This document shows, piece by piece, positions 25,202-33,704 of a stretch of DNA of 64,000 nt (position 1 is the first letter of the stretch; every line of letters begins with the position of its first letter). The position numbers were made by a program, and so were the translations under genes. The notes under the pieces were generated by a model. That model made no database searches. It worked only from the letters and a program-made list of their open reading frames with translations, and was not told where the DNA came from. The stretch is from JAGVSR01 sp963778225 (lineage in GTDB: Bacteria > Pseudomonadota > Alphaproteobacteria > Rhizobiales > Hyphomicrobiaceae), in contig CAVZTR010000002.1 in assembly GCA_963778225.1 (NCBI GenBank), forward strand, positions 186,001-250,000. Reading direction: 5' to 3'.

Positions 25202-26413
25202 TCAGCTCATCGCTTTTTTCAGGTTCTCGTCGATCTTGTCGAGGAAGCCGGTGGTGGAGAGCCACTTCTGATCGGGGCCGACGAGGAGAGCGAGATCCTT
25301 CGTCATGAAGCCGGCCTCGACCGTATCGACGCAGACTTTCTCCAGCGTGTCGGCGAAGCGCTTCAGGTCGGCATTATCATCGAGCTTGGCGCGATGGGCG
25401 AGGCCGCGCGTCCATGCGAAGATGGAGGCGATGGCGTTGGTGGACGTTGCCTTGCCCTTCTGGTGTTCGCGGTAATGGCGCGTGACGGTGCCGTGGGCCG
25501 CTTCCGCTTCGACCGTTTTGCCATCGGGCGTCATCAGAACGGACGTCATGAGGCCGAGCGAGCCGAAGCCTTGGGCCACCGTGTCGGACTGGACGTCGCC
25601 GTCGTAGTTCTTGCAGGCCCAGATGTAGCCGCCGGACCACTTGAGAGCCGAGGCGACCATGTCGTCGATCAGGCGGTGCTCGTAGGTCAGCTTGCGCTTT
25701 TGGAACTCGGCCTTGAACTCGGCGTCGTAGACTTCCTGGAAGATGTCCTTGAAGCGGCCGTCGTAGGCTTTGAGGATCGTGTTCTTGGTCGAGAGATAGA
25801 CGGGATAGTTGCGGTTGAGGCCGTAGTTGAGCGAGGCGCGGGCGAATTCGCGGATGCTTTCGTCGAGGTTATACATCGCCATCGCCACGCCGGCGTCGGG
25901 AGCCTTGAAGACCTCCTTTTCGATCACCTTGCCATCGTCGCCGACGAACTTGATCGACAGCGTGCCCTTGCCGGGGAACCTGAAATCGGTCGCTTTGTAT
26001 TGATCGCCAAACGCGTGACGGCCGACGATGATAGGCTGCGTCCAGCCGGGCACGAGGCGCGGCACGTTCTTGCAGATGATGGGCTCGCGAAAGATCACGC
26101 CGCCAAGGATGTTGCGGATCGTGCCGTTGGGGCTCTTCCACATTTCCTTGAGGTTGAATTCCTTCACGCGGGCTTCGTCGGGCGTGATGGTGGCGCACTT
26201 GACGCCGACGCCGTGCTTCTTGATCGCGTGCGCGCTGTCGATGGTGACCTGATCGGAAGTCTTGTCGCGGTTCTCGACGGAGAGGTCGTAGTATTCGAGA
26301 TTCACGTCGAGATAGGGATGGATCAGCTTGTCCTTGATGAGCTGCCAGATGATGCGAGTCATCTCGTCGCCGTCGAGTTCCACGACGGTGCCGGTCACCT
26401 TGATCTTCGTCAT
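25202..26413 (-). CDS. icd: NADP-dependent isocitrate dehydrogenase
   Basis: A 403-residue isocitrate dehydrogenase of the eukaryote-like (type II) group, converting isocitrate to 2-oxoglutarate and CO2 in the citric acid cycle with NADPH production. The signature block YDGDVQSDTVAQGFGSLGLM with its metal-binding aspartates, the substrate serine region KSPNGTIRNILGG and the NADP-binding HGTVTRHYREH are complete. Length is normal for the family. It is divergent from a fused tRNA/rRNA methyltransferase gene. The 286 bases behind it (24916-25201) hold no gene that I can see. Confidence 0.97.
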   Translation of the reverse strand: MTKIKVTGTVVELDGDEMTRIIWQLIKDKLIHPYLDVNLEYYDLSVENRDKTSDQVTIDSAHAIKKHGVGVKCATITPDEARVKEFNLKEMWKSPNGTIRNILGGVIFREPIICKNVPRLVPGWTQPIIVGRHAFGDQYKATDFRFPGKGTLSIKFVGDDGKVIEKEVFKAPDAGVAMAMYNLDESIREFARASLNYGLNRNYPVYLSTKNTILKAYDGRFKDIFQEVYDAEFKAEFQKRKLTYEHRLIDDMVASALKWSGGYIWACKNYDGDVQSDTVAQGFGSLGLMTSVLMTPDGKTVEAEAAHGTVTRHYREHQKGKATSTNAIASIFAWTRGLAHRAKLDDNADLKRFADTLEKVCVDTVEAGFMTKDLALLVGPDQKWLSTTGFLDKIDENLKKAMS

Positions 26414-26604
26414 ACGGGCGGGCCTATTCGGTTTGCGCGGGCAGGAATGATGCGGCGCACCATAGGACGCAGACCCGGCTTCGCCAAGGGCCGACGGGCC
26501 GCACCCAGGACTGGACCAAACGACCTGGGTTGGCTGGCGCCCAGCGCTTCGCTATAGGCGGGCACAGCCCGGCAGCATGACGGCAGGGCGGTTGAAGGGC
26601 GACC

Positions 26605-27831
26605 ATGCAGATCGAGACCATTGAAGGCGAGCCGCGCTTCCGGGACGTTCCGCTGAGCGTCATCGTGCACGCGTGCCATGAAAAGACGGTGGATGCCGGC
26701 CTTGCGGCGCTGGCGTTGCCGGGGCTCGACCGGGAAACGCTCGAACCCGTCCTCACCTATTGCGCGGAACTCAGATGCGAGGCCGATGCCGTCACGTGTC
26801 CGGGCTGCAAGCGGCGCACGGAAGCGCAAGGCATCACGACGCTGGACGATTTCATTGCCCAGCATGAAGAAATCATCGTCGGCGACGGATCGGTGCGGCT
26901 CAAGGGGTCGGGCACGGGGCGGCTGACGACACCGGCGCTCGCCGCGTTGGAAAAGACTTGGTCTGGCGAGAACTACTGGTTCTGGGCCCGTCGCGTGCTG
27001 CGCAAGCTGAGGCATGGGATCCGGCGGGCTCATATCCGGGGCAATGCGATTGCGCCGCCGGGCACGACGCCATCGGTTATCCTCATTGAGCCTCAGCTTC
27101 CCGACAACATCGGCATGGTGGCGCGGGCGTGTGCGAATTTCGGTCTGGATGACCTGCGGCTCGTCGATCCGCGGGACGGGTGGCCGAACGAGAAGGCGCG
27201 CATTGCTGCCTCGGGGGCTAACTACGTCATCGACGATGCGGCGGCGTACGACACCTTCGATGCGGCGCTCTCCGACCTCAACTGGGTCTGTGCGACGACC
27301 GCCCGGCAACGGGATTTGCGCAAGCCCGTGCTGACGCCGGAGGAGGCGATCGCGGAGATGCGAAAGCGAATCACGGCGGGCCAAAGGTGCGGGGTGATCT
27401 TCGGGCGGGAGCGAAACGGGCTCGAAACCCATGAAGTGGCGCGGGCCGATGCCGTCGTCATGATTCCGGTCAACAGCCGCTTCGCCTCCCTCAATCTGGC
27501 GCAGGCCGTGTTGATCCTGGGTTACGAGTGGATGCGGAACTCCGAGCAGGCGACGCTGGGACGGGTGACGACGTTCGAGCAGGCGCTGCGTCCTGGCCTT
27601 TATCTGGGTGACCAAGTGCCGGCGACGCGCGAGGAACTCACTGGTTTCTTTGAACATCTGGAGCGCGAACTGGAACGCCAGGGTTTCTTTTCGTCGCCCG
27701 ACAAGCGCCCTTCGGTGGTCAATAACTTGCGCACTATGTTCCTGCGCGCAGAACCGACGGGCCAAGAGGTAAAGACACTGCGTGGCATTGTTGCCACTCT
27801 CGTCAAAGCCAAGGGCGGAGGCCCAAAGTGA
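26605..27831 (+). CDS. SpoU/TrmJ-type RNA methyltransferase fused to an N-terminal DUF433-like domain
   Basis: A 408-residue protein in two parts. Residues ~155-320 are a SpoU-class (SPOUT) 2'-O-methyltransferase of the TrmJ type: LIEPQLPDNIGMVARACANF, LRLVDPRDGWPNEKA, GVIFGRERNGLE and IPVNSRFASLNLAQAV form the knotted SAM site. TrmJ modifies tRNA position 32. Residues 1-~145 are unrelated: RFRDVPLSVIVHACHEKTVD and RETLEPVLTYCAELRC resemble DUF433, followed by CPGC and a tryptophan/arginine-rich helix (YWFWARRVLRKLRHGIRRA). No in-frame start codon lies at the junction, so the fusion looks real. Family TrmJ proteins are about 245-280 residues. It is divergent from icd. Confidence 0.82.
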   Translation: MQIETIEGEPRFRDVPLSVIVHACHEKTVDAGLAALALPGLDRETLEPVLTYCAELRCEADAVTCPGCKRRTEAQGITTLDDFIAQHEEIIVGDGSVRLKGSGTGRLTTPALAALEKTWSGENYWFWARRVLRKLRHGIRRAHIRGNAIAPPGTTPSVILIEPQLPDNIGMVARACANFGLDDLRLVDPRDGWPNEKARIAASGANYVIDDAAAYDTFDAALSDLNWVCATTARQRDLRKPVLTPEEAIAEMRKRITAGQRCGVIFGRERNGLETHEVARADAVVMIPVNSRFASLNLAQAVLILGYEWMRNSEQATLGRVTTFEQALRPGLYLGDQVPATREELTGFFEHLERELERQGFFSSPDKRPSVVNNLRTMFLRAEPTGQEVKTLRGIVATLVKAKGGGPK

Positions 27832-28053
27832 TCCACAAAGCCTGCCTTGTTCTGGCCAAGTTTTGAGCCGAGCGATGCCTGGGAAAACGTCACTGGTCGT
27901 CAGTCCAAAACGGCGCCGGGATGCGGGTCTTGCGGGGACCGGCCGGCGCTAGAGAAGTTTCAAGGTTTGCAATACGGGGCGTGCCGGCCATTCCTGGCGC
28001 ACTCGACCTTGGAACGGGCCCGAACAGATCAATCGAACAAAGGGGCGATTCAA

Positions 28054-28737
28054 ATGCGAATGACGGTCTGGGCGGGGGTGATCGGGGTGTGCGCGGCAGC
28101 GGCGACGCTGACGGGCGCGGCGCATCCGGCCGCGGCGCAGGAGTTGAGCGAGAAGTCGGTGCGCTCCTTCATGGATTATGCCTGGTCGTTGACGCCGCAG
28201 CAGTTCTCCAAGCAGGACGGCACGGTCATCGTCATCGACAAGAAGAAGAAAGAGGCGGTGATGGTGCCGATGGATGTGGCGCGGGAAGTCATCCGCGTCG
28301 GCCGTCTCTCGGCCCATGCGCAGATCTGCAATCTTGCCGATCACCAGATCATCAACCACCGCTCGCTGATGAAGCGTGAGGAAGAAAAGAAGACGTGGAC
28401 CGATCAGCAGATCGTCTACATCAACCAGTTGCACCTCACGACCGTGATGCTGCTGACGGGCCGGATCCGGGTGGTCGAGAAGGAAGGCGACAAGGAAGTC
28501 GTCGTCGACGATGGCAAGGCCGCGCAGAAGACCTGCACGGACGAGGAGCGCACCAGGGTTCGCGATACAATCATCGCCTATGTCGAGAGCGGTCCGAACT
28601 TCAAGGTGAACGTGGCGCCAATCGCCGGAGGCCCTGCGGCTCCCGGTGGAGCGGCTGCAGCTACTGCGCCGGCCGCGGCGGTCGCGCCTGCCGCCCCGAC
28701 GGCGACGGGTTCCACCACGGTGCCGAAGTCCAAATAG
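28054..28737 (+). CDS. Conserved-looking secreted protein with Ala/Pro-rich tail
   Basis: A 227-residue protein with a signal peptide (VWAGVIGVCAAAATLTGAAHPAAA). The mature part has charged helices (KSVRSFMDYAWSLTP, VIVIDKKKKEAVMVPMD), two cysteines (AQICNLAD, QKTCTDEE) that could pair, and an Ala/Pro/Thr-rich tail from about 190. No enzyme family is recognised. AGGGG about ten bases before ATG 28054 supports this start over an upstream frame to 27847. A terminator follows; rpsD is next on the strand. Confidence 0.7.
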   Translation: MRMTVWAGVIGVCAAAATLTGAAHPAAAQELSEKSVRSFMDYAWSLTPQQFSKQDGTVIVIDKKKKEAVMVPMDVAREVIRVGRLSAHAQICNLADHQIINHRSLMKREEEKKTWTDQQIVYINQLHLTTVMLLTGRIRVVEKEGDKEVVVDDGKAAQKTCTDEERTRVRDTIIAYVESGPNFKVNVAPIAGGPAAPGGAAAATAPAAAVAPAAPTATGSTTVPKSK

Positions 28738-28803
28738 CCAGAGCCGATCCGGCGCCCGACGCGGTTGACGAGCGGGCAGATTGGCTATACCTACCGACTG
28801 CTG

Positions 28804-28833
28804 CGCGGGCCTTTTGGGCCCGCGTTCGTTTTG
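28804..28833 (+). terminator. Intrinsic terminator before rpsD
   Basis: CGCGGGCC and GGCCCGCG form an 8-bp stem with a TTTTG loop, followed by TTCGTTTTG. It lies 66 bases past the secreted protein stop and insulates rpsD. Confidence 0.65.
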
Positions 28834-28976
28834 CGCACCCGCGGTTTCCGGCTGTCACGCCGGAGACCTGTCAGTTCAAAGCCTTGCAATATCAGGCTCG
28901 AACAGAGGAGGGGGCGCTCCAATCCGACACCGCGCCGGTCGCGCTGTGTCTGCAACATACAATGGAGTGCTAGACC

Positions 28977-29594
28977 ATGACCAAGCGCCATAGCGCTAAG
29001 CATAAGATCGACCGCCGTCTGGGTGAAAACATCTGGGGCCGTCCGAAGAGCCCGTTGAACAAGCGCGAGAGCCGTCCCGGCCAGCACGGCGAGCGCCGCG
29101 TTTCGAAGCTTTCGGACTTTGGCCAGCAGCTCAAAGCCAAGCAGAAGCTGCGCGGTTACTACGGCAACATTTCCGAACGCCAGTTCCTTCGGCTGTTCAA
29201 GGAAGCGTCGCGCCTCAAGGGTTCGACCTCCGAACAGCTGATCGGCCTGCTCGAGCGCCGCCTCGACGCCGTCGTCTATCGTGCGAAGTTCGTGCCGACG
29301 CCGTTTGCCGCTCGCCAGTTCGTCAGCCACGGCCATGTGTCGGTCAACGGCCGCCGCGTCACCATCCCGTCCATGCGTCTGCGCATCGGTGATGTGGTCG
29401 AGGTCAAGGAAGCTTCGCGTCAGATGCCCTTGCTGCTCGAAGCCATCAAGAGTTCGGAACGTGACGTTCCTGATTACGTCGACGCCGATCACTCGAAGAT
29501 GACCGCCAAGCTGTCGCGCATTCCGGCGCTGGCCGACGTGCCATATCCGGTGGTGATGGAACCGAACCTCGTGGTCGAGTTCTACTCGCGCTAA
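28977..29594 (+). CDS. rpsD: 30S ribosomal protein S4
   Basis: A 205-residue S4, the primary 16S-binding protein that nucleates the 30S body and in many bacteria represses its own operon. The S4 RNA-binding domain is visible (LERRLDAVVYRAKFVPT, FVSHGHVSVNGRRV). The N-terminus (TKRHSAKHKIDRRLGENIWG) is the alphaproteobacterial form. Length is normal. It stands alone here rather than in the alpha operon with rpoA, as is usual in this group. A strong terminator follows. Confidence 0.98.
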   Translation: MTKRHSAKHKIDRRLGENIWGRPKSPLNKRESRPGQHGERRVSKLSDFGQQLKAKQKLRGYYGNISERQFLRLFKEASRLKGSTSEQLIGLLERRLDAVVYRAKFVPTPFAARQFVSHGHVSVNGRRVTIPSMRLRIGDVVEVKEASRQMPLLLEAIKSSERDVPDYVDADHSKMTAKLSRIPALADVPYPVVMEPNLVVEFYSR

Positions 29595-29617
29595 GCGGCA
29601 CAGCTCTGATATCTCGA

Positions 29618-29648
29618 AACGGCCGGACCCCAAGTCCGGCCGTTTTCG
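29618..29648 (+). terminator. Intrinsic terminator of rpsD
   Basis: AACGGCCGGAC and GTCCGGCCGTT form an 11-bp stem around CCCAA, followed by TTCG, 24 bases past the rpsD stop. Confidence 0.85.
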
Positions 29649-29675
29649 TTGCAGTCGGGTGATGGGGACTCACAC

Positions 29676-30014
29676 ATGCAGAATCCAATGTGGCTGGCCG
29701 CGGGCGGGGTGTTCGTTCTGATCGGAGCGCTGCTGATGCGCTGGGCCGGCCGCTACGATGCCACCGGTATTGCAGTCGATGCCGCGTGGCGCATGGCGAA
29801 GACCGGCAGCACGACAGGTGCTCGGGATGAACTGGGTCGGGTCATCGACGAACAGCTCACCGACATCAGGGCCGATACAGCGCGGATTGGACATACGCGC
29901 ACTGCGATCAAGCACGGCTGGCGATTTTTCATCGCCCGCTTCGTCAACATCGCAGGCCTCATCCTGATCGCTGTTGGTGCCGTCCTGATCGGAATTGCAT
30001 TCTGGTGGACGTGA
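29676..30014 (+). CDS. Small two-helix membrane protein, unknown function
   Basis: A 112-residue protein with one hydrophobic helix near the N-terminus (LAAGGVFVLIGALLMRWAG) and one at the C-terminus (NIAGLILIAVGAVLIGIAF), joined by a charged, soluble loop (DELGRVIDEQLTDIRADTAR). The name of the family is not recognised. Start 29676 (MQNPMW) follows GGGGA; a TTG start at 29649 would overlap the rpsD terminator and is unlikely. It is convergent with the pqiA-like gene, with four bases between stops. Confidence 0.6.
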   Translation: MQNPMWLAAGGVFVLIGALLMRWAGRYDATGIAVDAAWRMAKTGSTTGARDELGRVIDEQLTDIRADTARIGHTRTAIKHGWRFFIARFVNIAGLILIAVGAVLIGIAFWWT

Positions 30015-30018
30015 GATC

Positions 30019-31099
30019 TCAGCTGCGCCAGCGGCGGGCCGGATGCGTCGGTAGAGCGATGGGTTCGCCTGCAATGGGCTGTGGCGATGGATGGGGCGCA
30101 GCGCTGGGGCCACGCGAGGGACGGCGCGCGGGCACTGTGTTGGCCCAGCCGTAGGCCAGCATCGTGATCAATGCGCTGGCGGCGAAGAAGTAGATGCCGG
30201 GCAGAACGCGCGCTTCCGTATAGCCGGACGAGTTCACGTAGAAGATCATGAGGGCGAGCACCATCACGTCCGTCATCGAATAGCGGCCGAGCCACTCCAT
30301 GGTCGCGATCGACTTTTTGCGAAACTCGGGCGGGATGTCAGGCGAGGCGACGAGTGTCAGCAGGTAGAGCAGCTTCAGGAAGGGAAACAGCACGGAGAAC
30401 AGGAACAGCACGGTGCAGAGGAAGAATTCCTCGCTGTCGTATAGGGCCCAGATGATGGTTCCGATCGAGTGCTCGTTGGTCCAGACGTAAATGGTCGTGA
30501 AGCGAATGCTAGGCAGGATGATGCCCAGCGCGAAAGAGACCGTCGCGACGATGATGAGAAACGACAGCACGAAGTTGCGGAAGGCCGGCACGGGGCCCGT
30601 CGGTTCCGGTTCCTGTACGGGCGACGCGGCGAGACCCTCGGTTCTGAGCCACGCGTAGGACAGGATCATCAGCATGACGGCTGCGGTGAAGAAGTAGACG
30701 CCCGCGAGGCTCGCGGCATCGTACAACCCCTGCGCCTTGATGAAGAAGATGGTCAGCGCGAGCACGAGCACATCGTGCATCGACCACTTTCCGAGCCATT
30801 CGAGCGCCTTCAATCGACGGTGATGGCGGACGAGTTCGGCGGTGGGTAGCGTCGAAATCAAGAGCAGATAGAGCAAGTTTCAGAATCGGAAGGACGATCG
30901 AAAAGATCAGCACAGTGAGCCCGAGGAACATCTGGCCATCGTGGATCAGCACCTGCACGGTCGAAAGCAGGGAGTGTTCCGTCGACCAGAACACATATTT
31001 GGTGAGACGGATGATCGGGAGCGAAATGCCCAGCGCGAGGCACACGGCTGCTCCGATGATGGCGAAGCTCAACAGGAAGCGCCGTCCGCCCAGCCGCAT
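30019..31099 (-). pseudogene. Paraquat-inducible protein A (PqiA) family, duplicated domain, one frameshift
   Basis: The minus strand encodes two tandem PqiA units of about 125 residues. Unit 1 (31099 down to ~30650) has SLLSTVQVLIHDGQMFLG, LPILKL and EWLGKWSMHDVLVLALTIFF. Unit 2 has SIGTIIWALYDSEEFFLC, FPFLKLLYLLTLV and EWLGRYSMTDVMVLALMIFY. The frame changes at ~30873-30876, inside the LKLLYLL motif of unit 1: removing one base there restores LPILKLLYLLLIS, exactly parallel to unit 2. PqiA proteins are inner-membrane partners of MCE lipid-transport proteins; no MCE gene is adjacent. The gene is either recently inactivated or the shift is a sequencing error. Confidence 0.8.
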
Positions 31100-31126
31100 A
31101 TCCCGCCTACGCGATCATTGAGACAT

Positions 31127-31160
31127 GAAAAACCCGGCCGCGCAAAAGGCGACCGGGTTT
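31127..31160 (-). terminator. Intrinsic terminator of the glutaredoxin gene
   Basis: Read on the minus strand, AAACCCGG pairs with CCGGGTTT, with extra inner G/C pairs, followed by TTTTTC. It lies 38 bases past the grxD stop. Confidence 0.8.
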
Positions 31161-31197
31161 CGGTATCGTTCCAACTCGTGGCAAAAACGGGGCTGAA

Positions 31198-31548
31198 TCA
31201 CCCGTGATGATGCTGGTGTGGGATGCCCTTCTCGCAGACCAGGTCGTGCAGTTCGCCGGCCTCAAACATTTCCCGCATGATGTCGCAGCCGCCGATGAAC
31301 TCGCCCTTGACGTAGAGCTGGGGGATCGTCGGCCAGTTCGAATAGCTCTTGATACCTTCGCGGATGCCCTGGTCATCGAGCACGTTCACGTCCTTGAAGG
31401 GTACGCCCAGGTGCTGAAGGATCTTCGTGGCGGTGGCGGAAAACCCGCACTGGGGGAACCGCGCGTTGCCTTTCATGAAGAGCACGACGTCGTTGCTGTC
31501 GATCACTTCCTTGATCCGGGCGTGGACGTCTTGTTCGCTCATGGTCAT
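31198..31548 (-). CDS. grxD: Monothiol glutaredoxin, Grx4/GrxD type
   Basis: A 116-residue monothiol glutaredoxin with the CGFS active site (C34), the glutathione-binding blocks WPTIPQLYVKGEF and GGCDIM, and a His-rich tail (HQHHHG). Such proteins bind a [2Fe-2S] cluster with glutathione and form heterodimers with BolA proteins for iron sensing or cluster delivery. The next gene upstream on the same strand (31674-31910) encodes a BolA protein, which supports this. AAGGAG just before ATG 31548 favours that start; ATG 31542 is two codons inside. Confidence 0.95.
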   Translation of the reverse strand: MTMSEQDVHARIKEVIDSNDVVLFMKGNARFPQCGFSATATKILQHLGVPFKDVNVLDDQGIREGIKSYSNWPTIPQLYVKGEFIGGCDIMREMFEAGELHDLVCEKGIPHQHHHG

Positions 31549-31673
31549 GTCTCCTTGTGGTGTCGGAAGCGTCGTGTTCTGCCGCCGTATTCGTCCGCAA
31601 TTGAGGTTAGATGGGGGACGAGGGCAGTGAAAGTCAATGGCGCCGTATGGCCACGTTCGCGGGTCGGAGCCGG

Positions 31674-31910
31674 TTATTCGGCGGGGGCTGCCGTCGTCAG
31701 CTGCAAGGCATGCAGCACGTTGCCCATTTGCCCTCCAAAGGCATCATAAACAAGCTGGTGCTGGCGAACGCGTGGCAGGCCCTTGAAGGCCGATGAGACC
31801 ACGTGCGCGGCCCAATGGTCGTTATCGCCGGCCAGATCCGTCAGGCGGACCTCGGCATCCGGCAGCTTGGCTTTGATCCTGCGTTCGATTTCAGCGCCCG
31901 ACATCGGCAT
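31674..31910 (-). CDS. BolA-family protein
   Basis: A 78-residue BolA/IbaG-type protein. The fold is shown by GAEIERRIKAKLPDAEVRL, then HWAAHVVSSAFKGLPRVRQH with the invariant histidine near QHQLVYDAF, and the C-terminal helix. BolA proteins bind monothiol glutaredoxins through a shared iron-sulfur cluster, and grxD lies 125 bases downstream. ATG 31910 or 31904 is the start; AGGA precedes them. The frame reaches 32042 but the added residues lack similarity. It is divergent from a lipid kinase gene. Confidence 0.9.
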   Translation of the reverse strand: MPMSGAEIERRIKAKLPDAEVRLTDLAGDNDHWAAHVVSSAFKGLPRVRQHQLVYDAFGGQMGNVLHALQLTTAAPAE

Positions 31911-32059
31911 GGTGGCAGCGTCCTTTTCAGCTTTTCGTGGGCTATGCACGCTCAACCTCCAGGTTTCAAGGGGTTGTCTTCCGAAAATGCGTTCCCCACG
32001 TGAGGGGAAGTGGACGCCGCATTGGGGAACCGTTGCGGCCAAGGCTGCGTTTGGAACCC

Positions 32060-33004
32060 ATGCAAATTCACGTCGTCGTCAACGAGCGCGCCGGTACCGT
32101 GCTGGACTGGGAAACCGGTCCGCTGCGCAATGAGATCTTGTCGGCGTTTCGGGCCCACGGCCATGACGTTACTTTGCATGTTGTGCCGCCCGAAGCTGTG
32201 CTCGATACGATCGCAAAGGTGCTTGCGGAGGGCTGTCAGGCGCTGATCGTCGGGGGTGGCGACGGCACGGTGCGGGCAGCCGCTGGGGCGTTGCTCGACT
32301 CCGACGTTCCTCTCGGCATCTTGCCGCTCGGAACTCTCAACCGGCTTGCGCGCGATCTCAAGATCCCGCTTACGCTGCACGAAGCGGCGGCGACGTTGGC
32401 CGGCGGCGACGTCACCGCGATCGATGTGGCGGAGGTCAACGGCCGGATATTTCTGTGCAACTCCACGTTTGGACTCCCCGCGCTATTCTCGGCTCACCGG
32501 CAGTCTCTTCGCGGCAAGCCCACATGGGAGCGATTGAAAGGTTATCTCTCGGCGTTGAAGGAAATGCTGCAAAGCCGGCGGCGCATGGAATTGGATATCG
32601 ATCATGGTCAGTCGCGCATGCGCTTGCGGGTGCTGTCCATGGCCGTCTCTAACAACCGCTACATCGAGAAAGCGAGCCTGATGCTGGAGAAGGACGGCCT
32701 CCATCACGGGGTGCTCGCCGCTTACGTCTCGCAGCATCCATCCGGTTGGGGGATGGCGCGCGCCGTTGTGCGGGCCATGCTCGGACGGTTCAAGTCAGAT
32801 CCGCATATCGTTCATTTCGAAGCCCACGAAATTGATGTTTCAGCGCGGCGGTCTCGTGTGCGGCTCTCCAATGATGGAGAATTGGAGATCGTCAAATTGC
32901 CATTACAGTATCGCATCCGCCCGGGTGCCCTTAAAGTGCTGGTCCCAGCCAACGCCTCGCGAGCCGATGTTGAACAACCCAGAGAATCCGCTGTCCTCCG
33001 CTGA
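32060..33004 (+). CDS. Diacylglycerol kinase-family lipid kinase (DagK/YegS type)
   Basis: A 314-residue lipid kinase. The nucleotide loop VGGGDGTVRAAAGAL (GGGDGT at 65-70) and ILPLGTLNRLARDLKIP are the family signatures; the C-terminal half is the beta-sandwich lipid domain. It probably phosphorylates diacylglycerol or a related lipid at the inner face of the membrane. The following gene, a PAP2-type phosphatase, overlaps it by 38 bases. Together they could cycle phosphatidate and diacylglycerol or remodel lipid head groups. Start 32060 begins at MQIHVVVNERAG, where similarity begins. Confidence 0.88.
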   Translation: MQIHVVVNERAGTVLDWETGPLRNEILSAFRAHGHDVTLHVVPPEAVLDTIAKVLAEGCQALIVGGGDGTVRAAAGALLDSDVPLGILPLGTLNRLARDLKIPLTLHEAAATLAGGDVTAIDVAEVNGRIFLCNSTFGLPALFSAHRQSLRGKPTWERLKGYLSALKEMLQSRRRMELDIDHGQSRMRLRVLSMAVSNNRYIEKASLMLEKDGLHHGVLAAYVSQHPSGWGMARAVVRAMLGRFKSDPHIVHFEAHEIDVSARRSRVRLSNDGELEIVKLPLQYRIRPGALKVLVPANASRADVEQPRESAVLR

Positions 33005-33704
33005 GACGGGCCGCCGCCGGCGATGGCTTGATCGGTGGCCTGTGGAAGCCGAGGTCCTGCTGGCGCTGTCGGCGACGGCGGCCGGAATTCTATTGTTTCT
33101 GCTGATTGGCGGCACGGTCATCAATGGCGGTTTCCGCGGCCTCGATGAGGCCTTGCTGCTCGCCCTGCGCAATCCCGCAGATGTGTCCGATCCTGTCGGG
33201 CCGTTGTGGTTCGAAGAACTCGTGCGCGACATGACAGCGTTGGGTTCGACCGCGGTGCTCACGCTTCTGGTGATTGCGGTATCCGGGTTTCTCTACCTCA
33301 CCGGTCGAACGCGCAAGGCGGTCGGCGTGCTGGTGTGGAGCGCGGCCGGAACGGCGCTTAGTCATCTCAGCAAGCTCGGGTTCGCGCGGCCGCGGCCCGA
33401 ACTGGTGCCGCATGCGGCCGAGGTGTTTACGCCGTCGTTTCCCAGTGGCCATGCCATGCTGTCGGCGGTGATCTATCTGACGCTCGGCGCGATGATTGCC
33501 ACGGCGCAAGACGACCGGCGGACGAAGTTCTACGTCCTGGCTTTTGCGATCATGCTGACACTGCTCGTGGGCTCGAGCCGCGTTTACCTCGGCGTGCACT
33601 GGCCCTCCGACGTGCTTGCCGGATGGGCGTTGGGTGCCGCCTGGGCCTGCCTCGGCTGGCTCGTTTTTCGACGGATGGAGCCGCGCACCAATCGGGTTCA
33701 GTGA
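32967..33704 (+). CDS. PAP2-family membrane phosphatase
   Basis: A 245-residue integral membrane phosphatase with the three PAP2 motifs: K136..RPRPEL (RP at 141-142), FPSGH (158-162) and SRVYLGVHWPSD (S204, R205, H211, D215). The catalytic histidines are in place. Family members remove phosphate from phosphatidate, undecaprenyl diphosphate or lipid A. Five to six hydrophobic helices are visible (VLLALSATAAGILLFLLIGG, AVLTLLVIAVSGFLYL). The start lies inside the lipid kinase gene, suggesting coupled translation. It ends 7 bases inside the convergent HlyD gene. Confidence 0.9.
   Translation: MLNNPENPLSSAETGRRRRWLDRWPVEAEVLLALSATAAGILLFLLIGGTVINGGFRGLDEALLLALRNPADVSDPVGPLWFEELVRDMTALGSTAVLTLLVIAVSGFLYLTGRTRKAVGVLVWSAAGTALSHLSKLGFARPRPELVPHAAEVFTPSFPSGHAMLSAVIYLTLGAMIATAQDDRRTKFYVLAFAIMLTLLVGSSRVYLGVHWPSDVLAGWALGAAWACLGWLVFRRMEPRTNRVQ

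Noticed and set aside
24659..26557. 632-residue plus-strand ORF opposite the sugar dehydrogenase and icd
   Set aside because: It is antisense to clearly real genes, has odd composition and no recognisable domain; long antisense frames are expected at this GC content.
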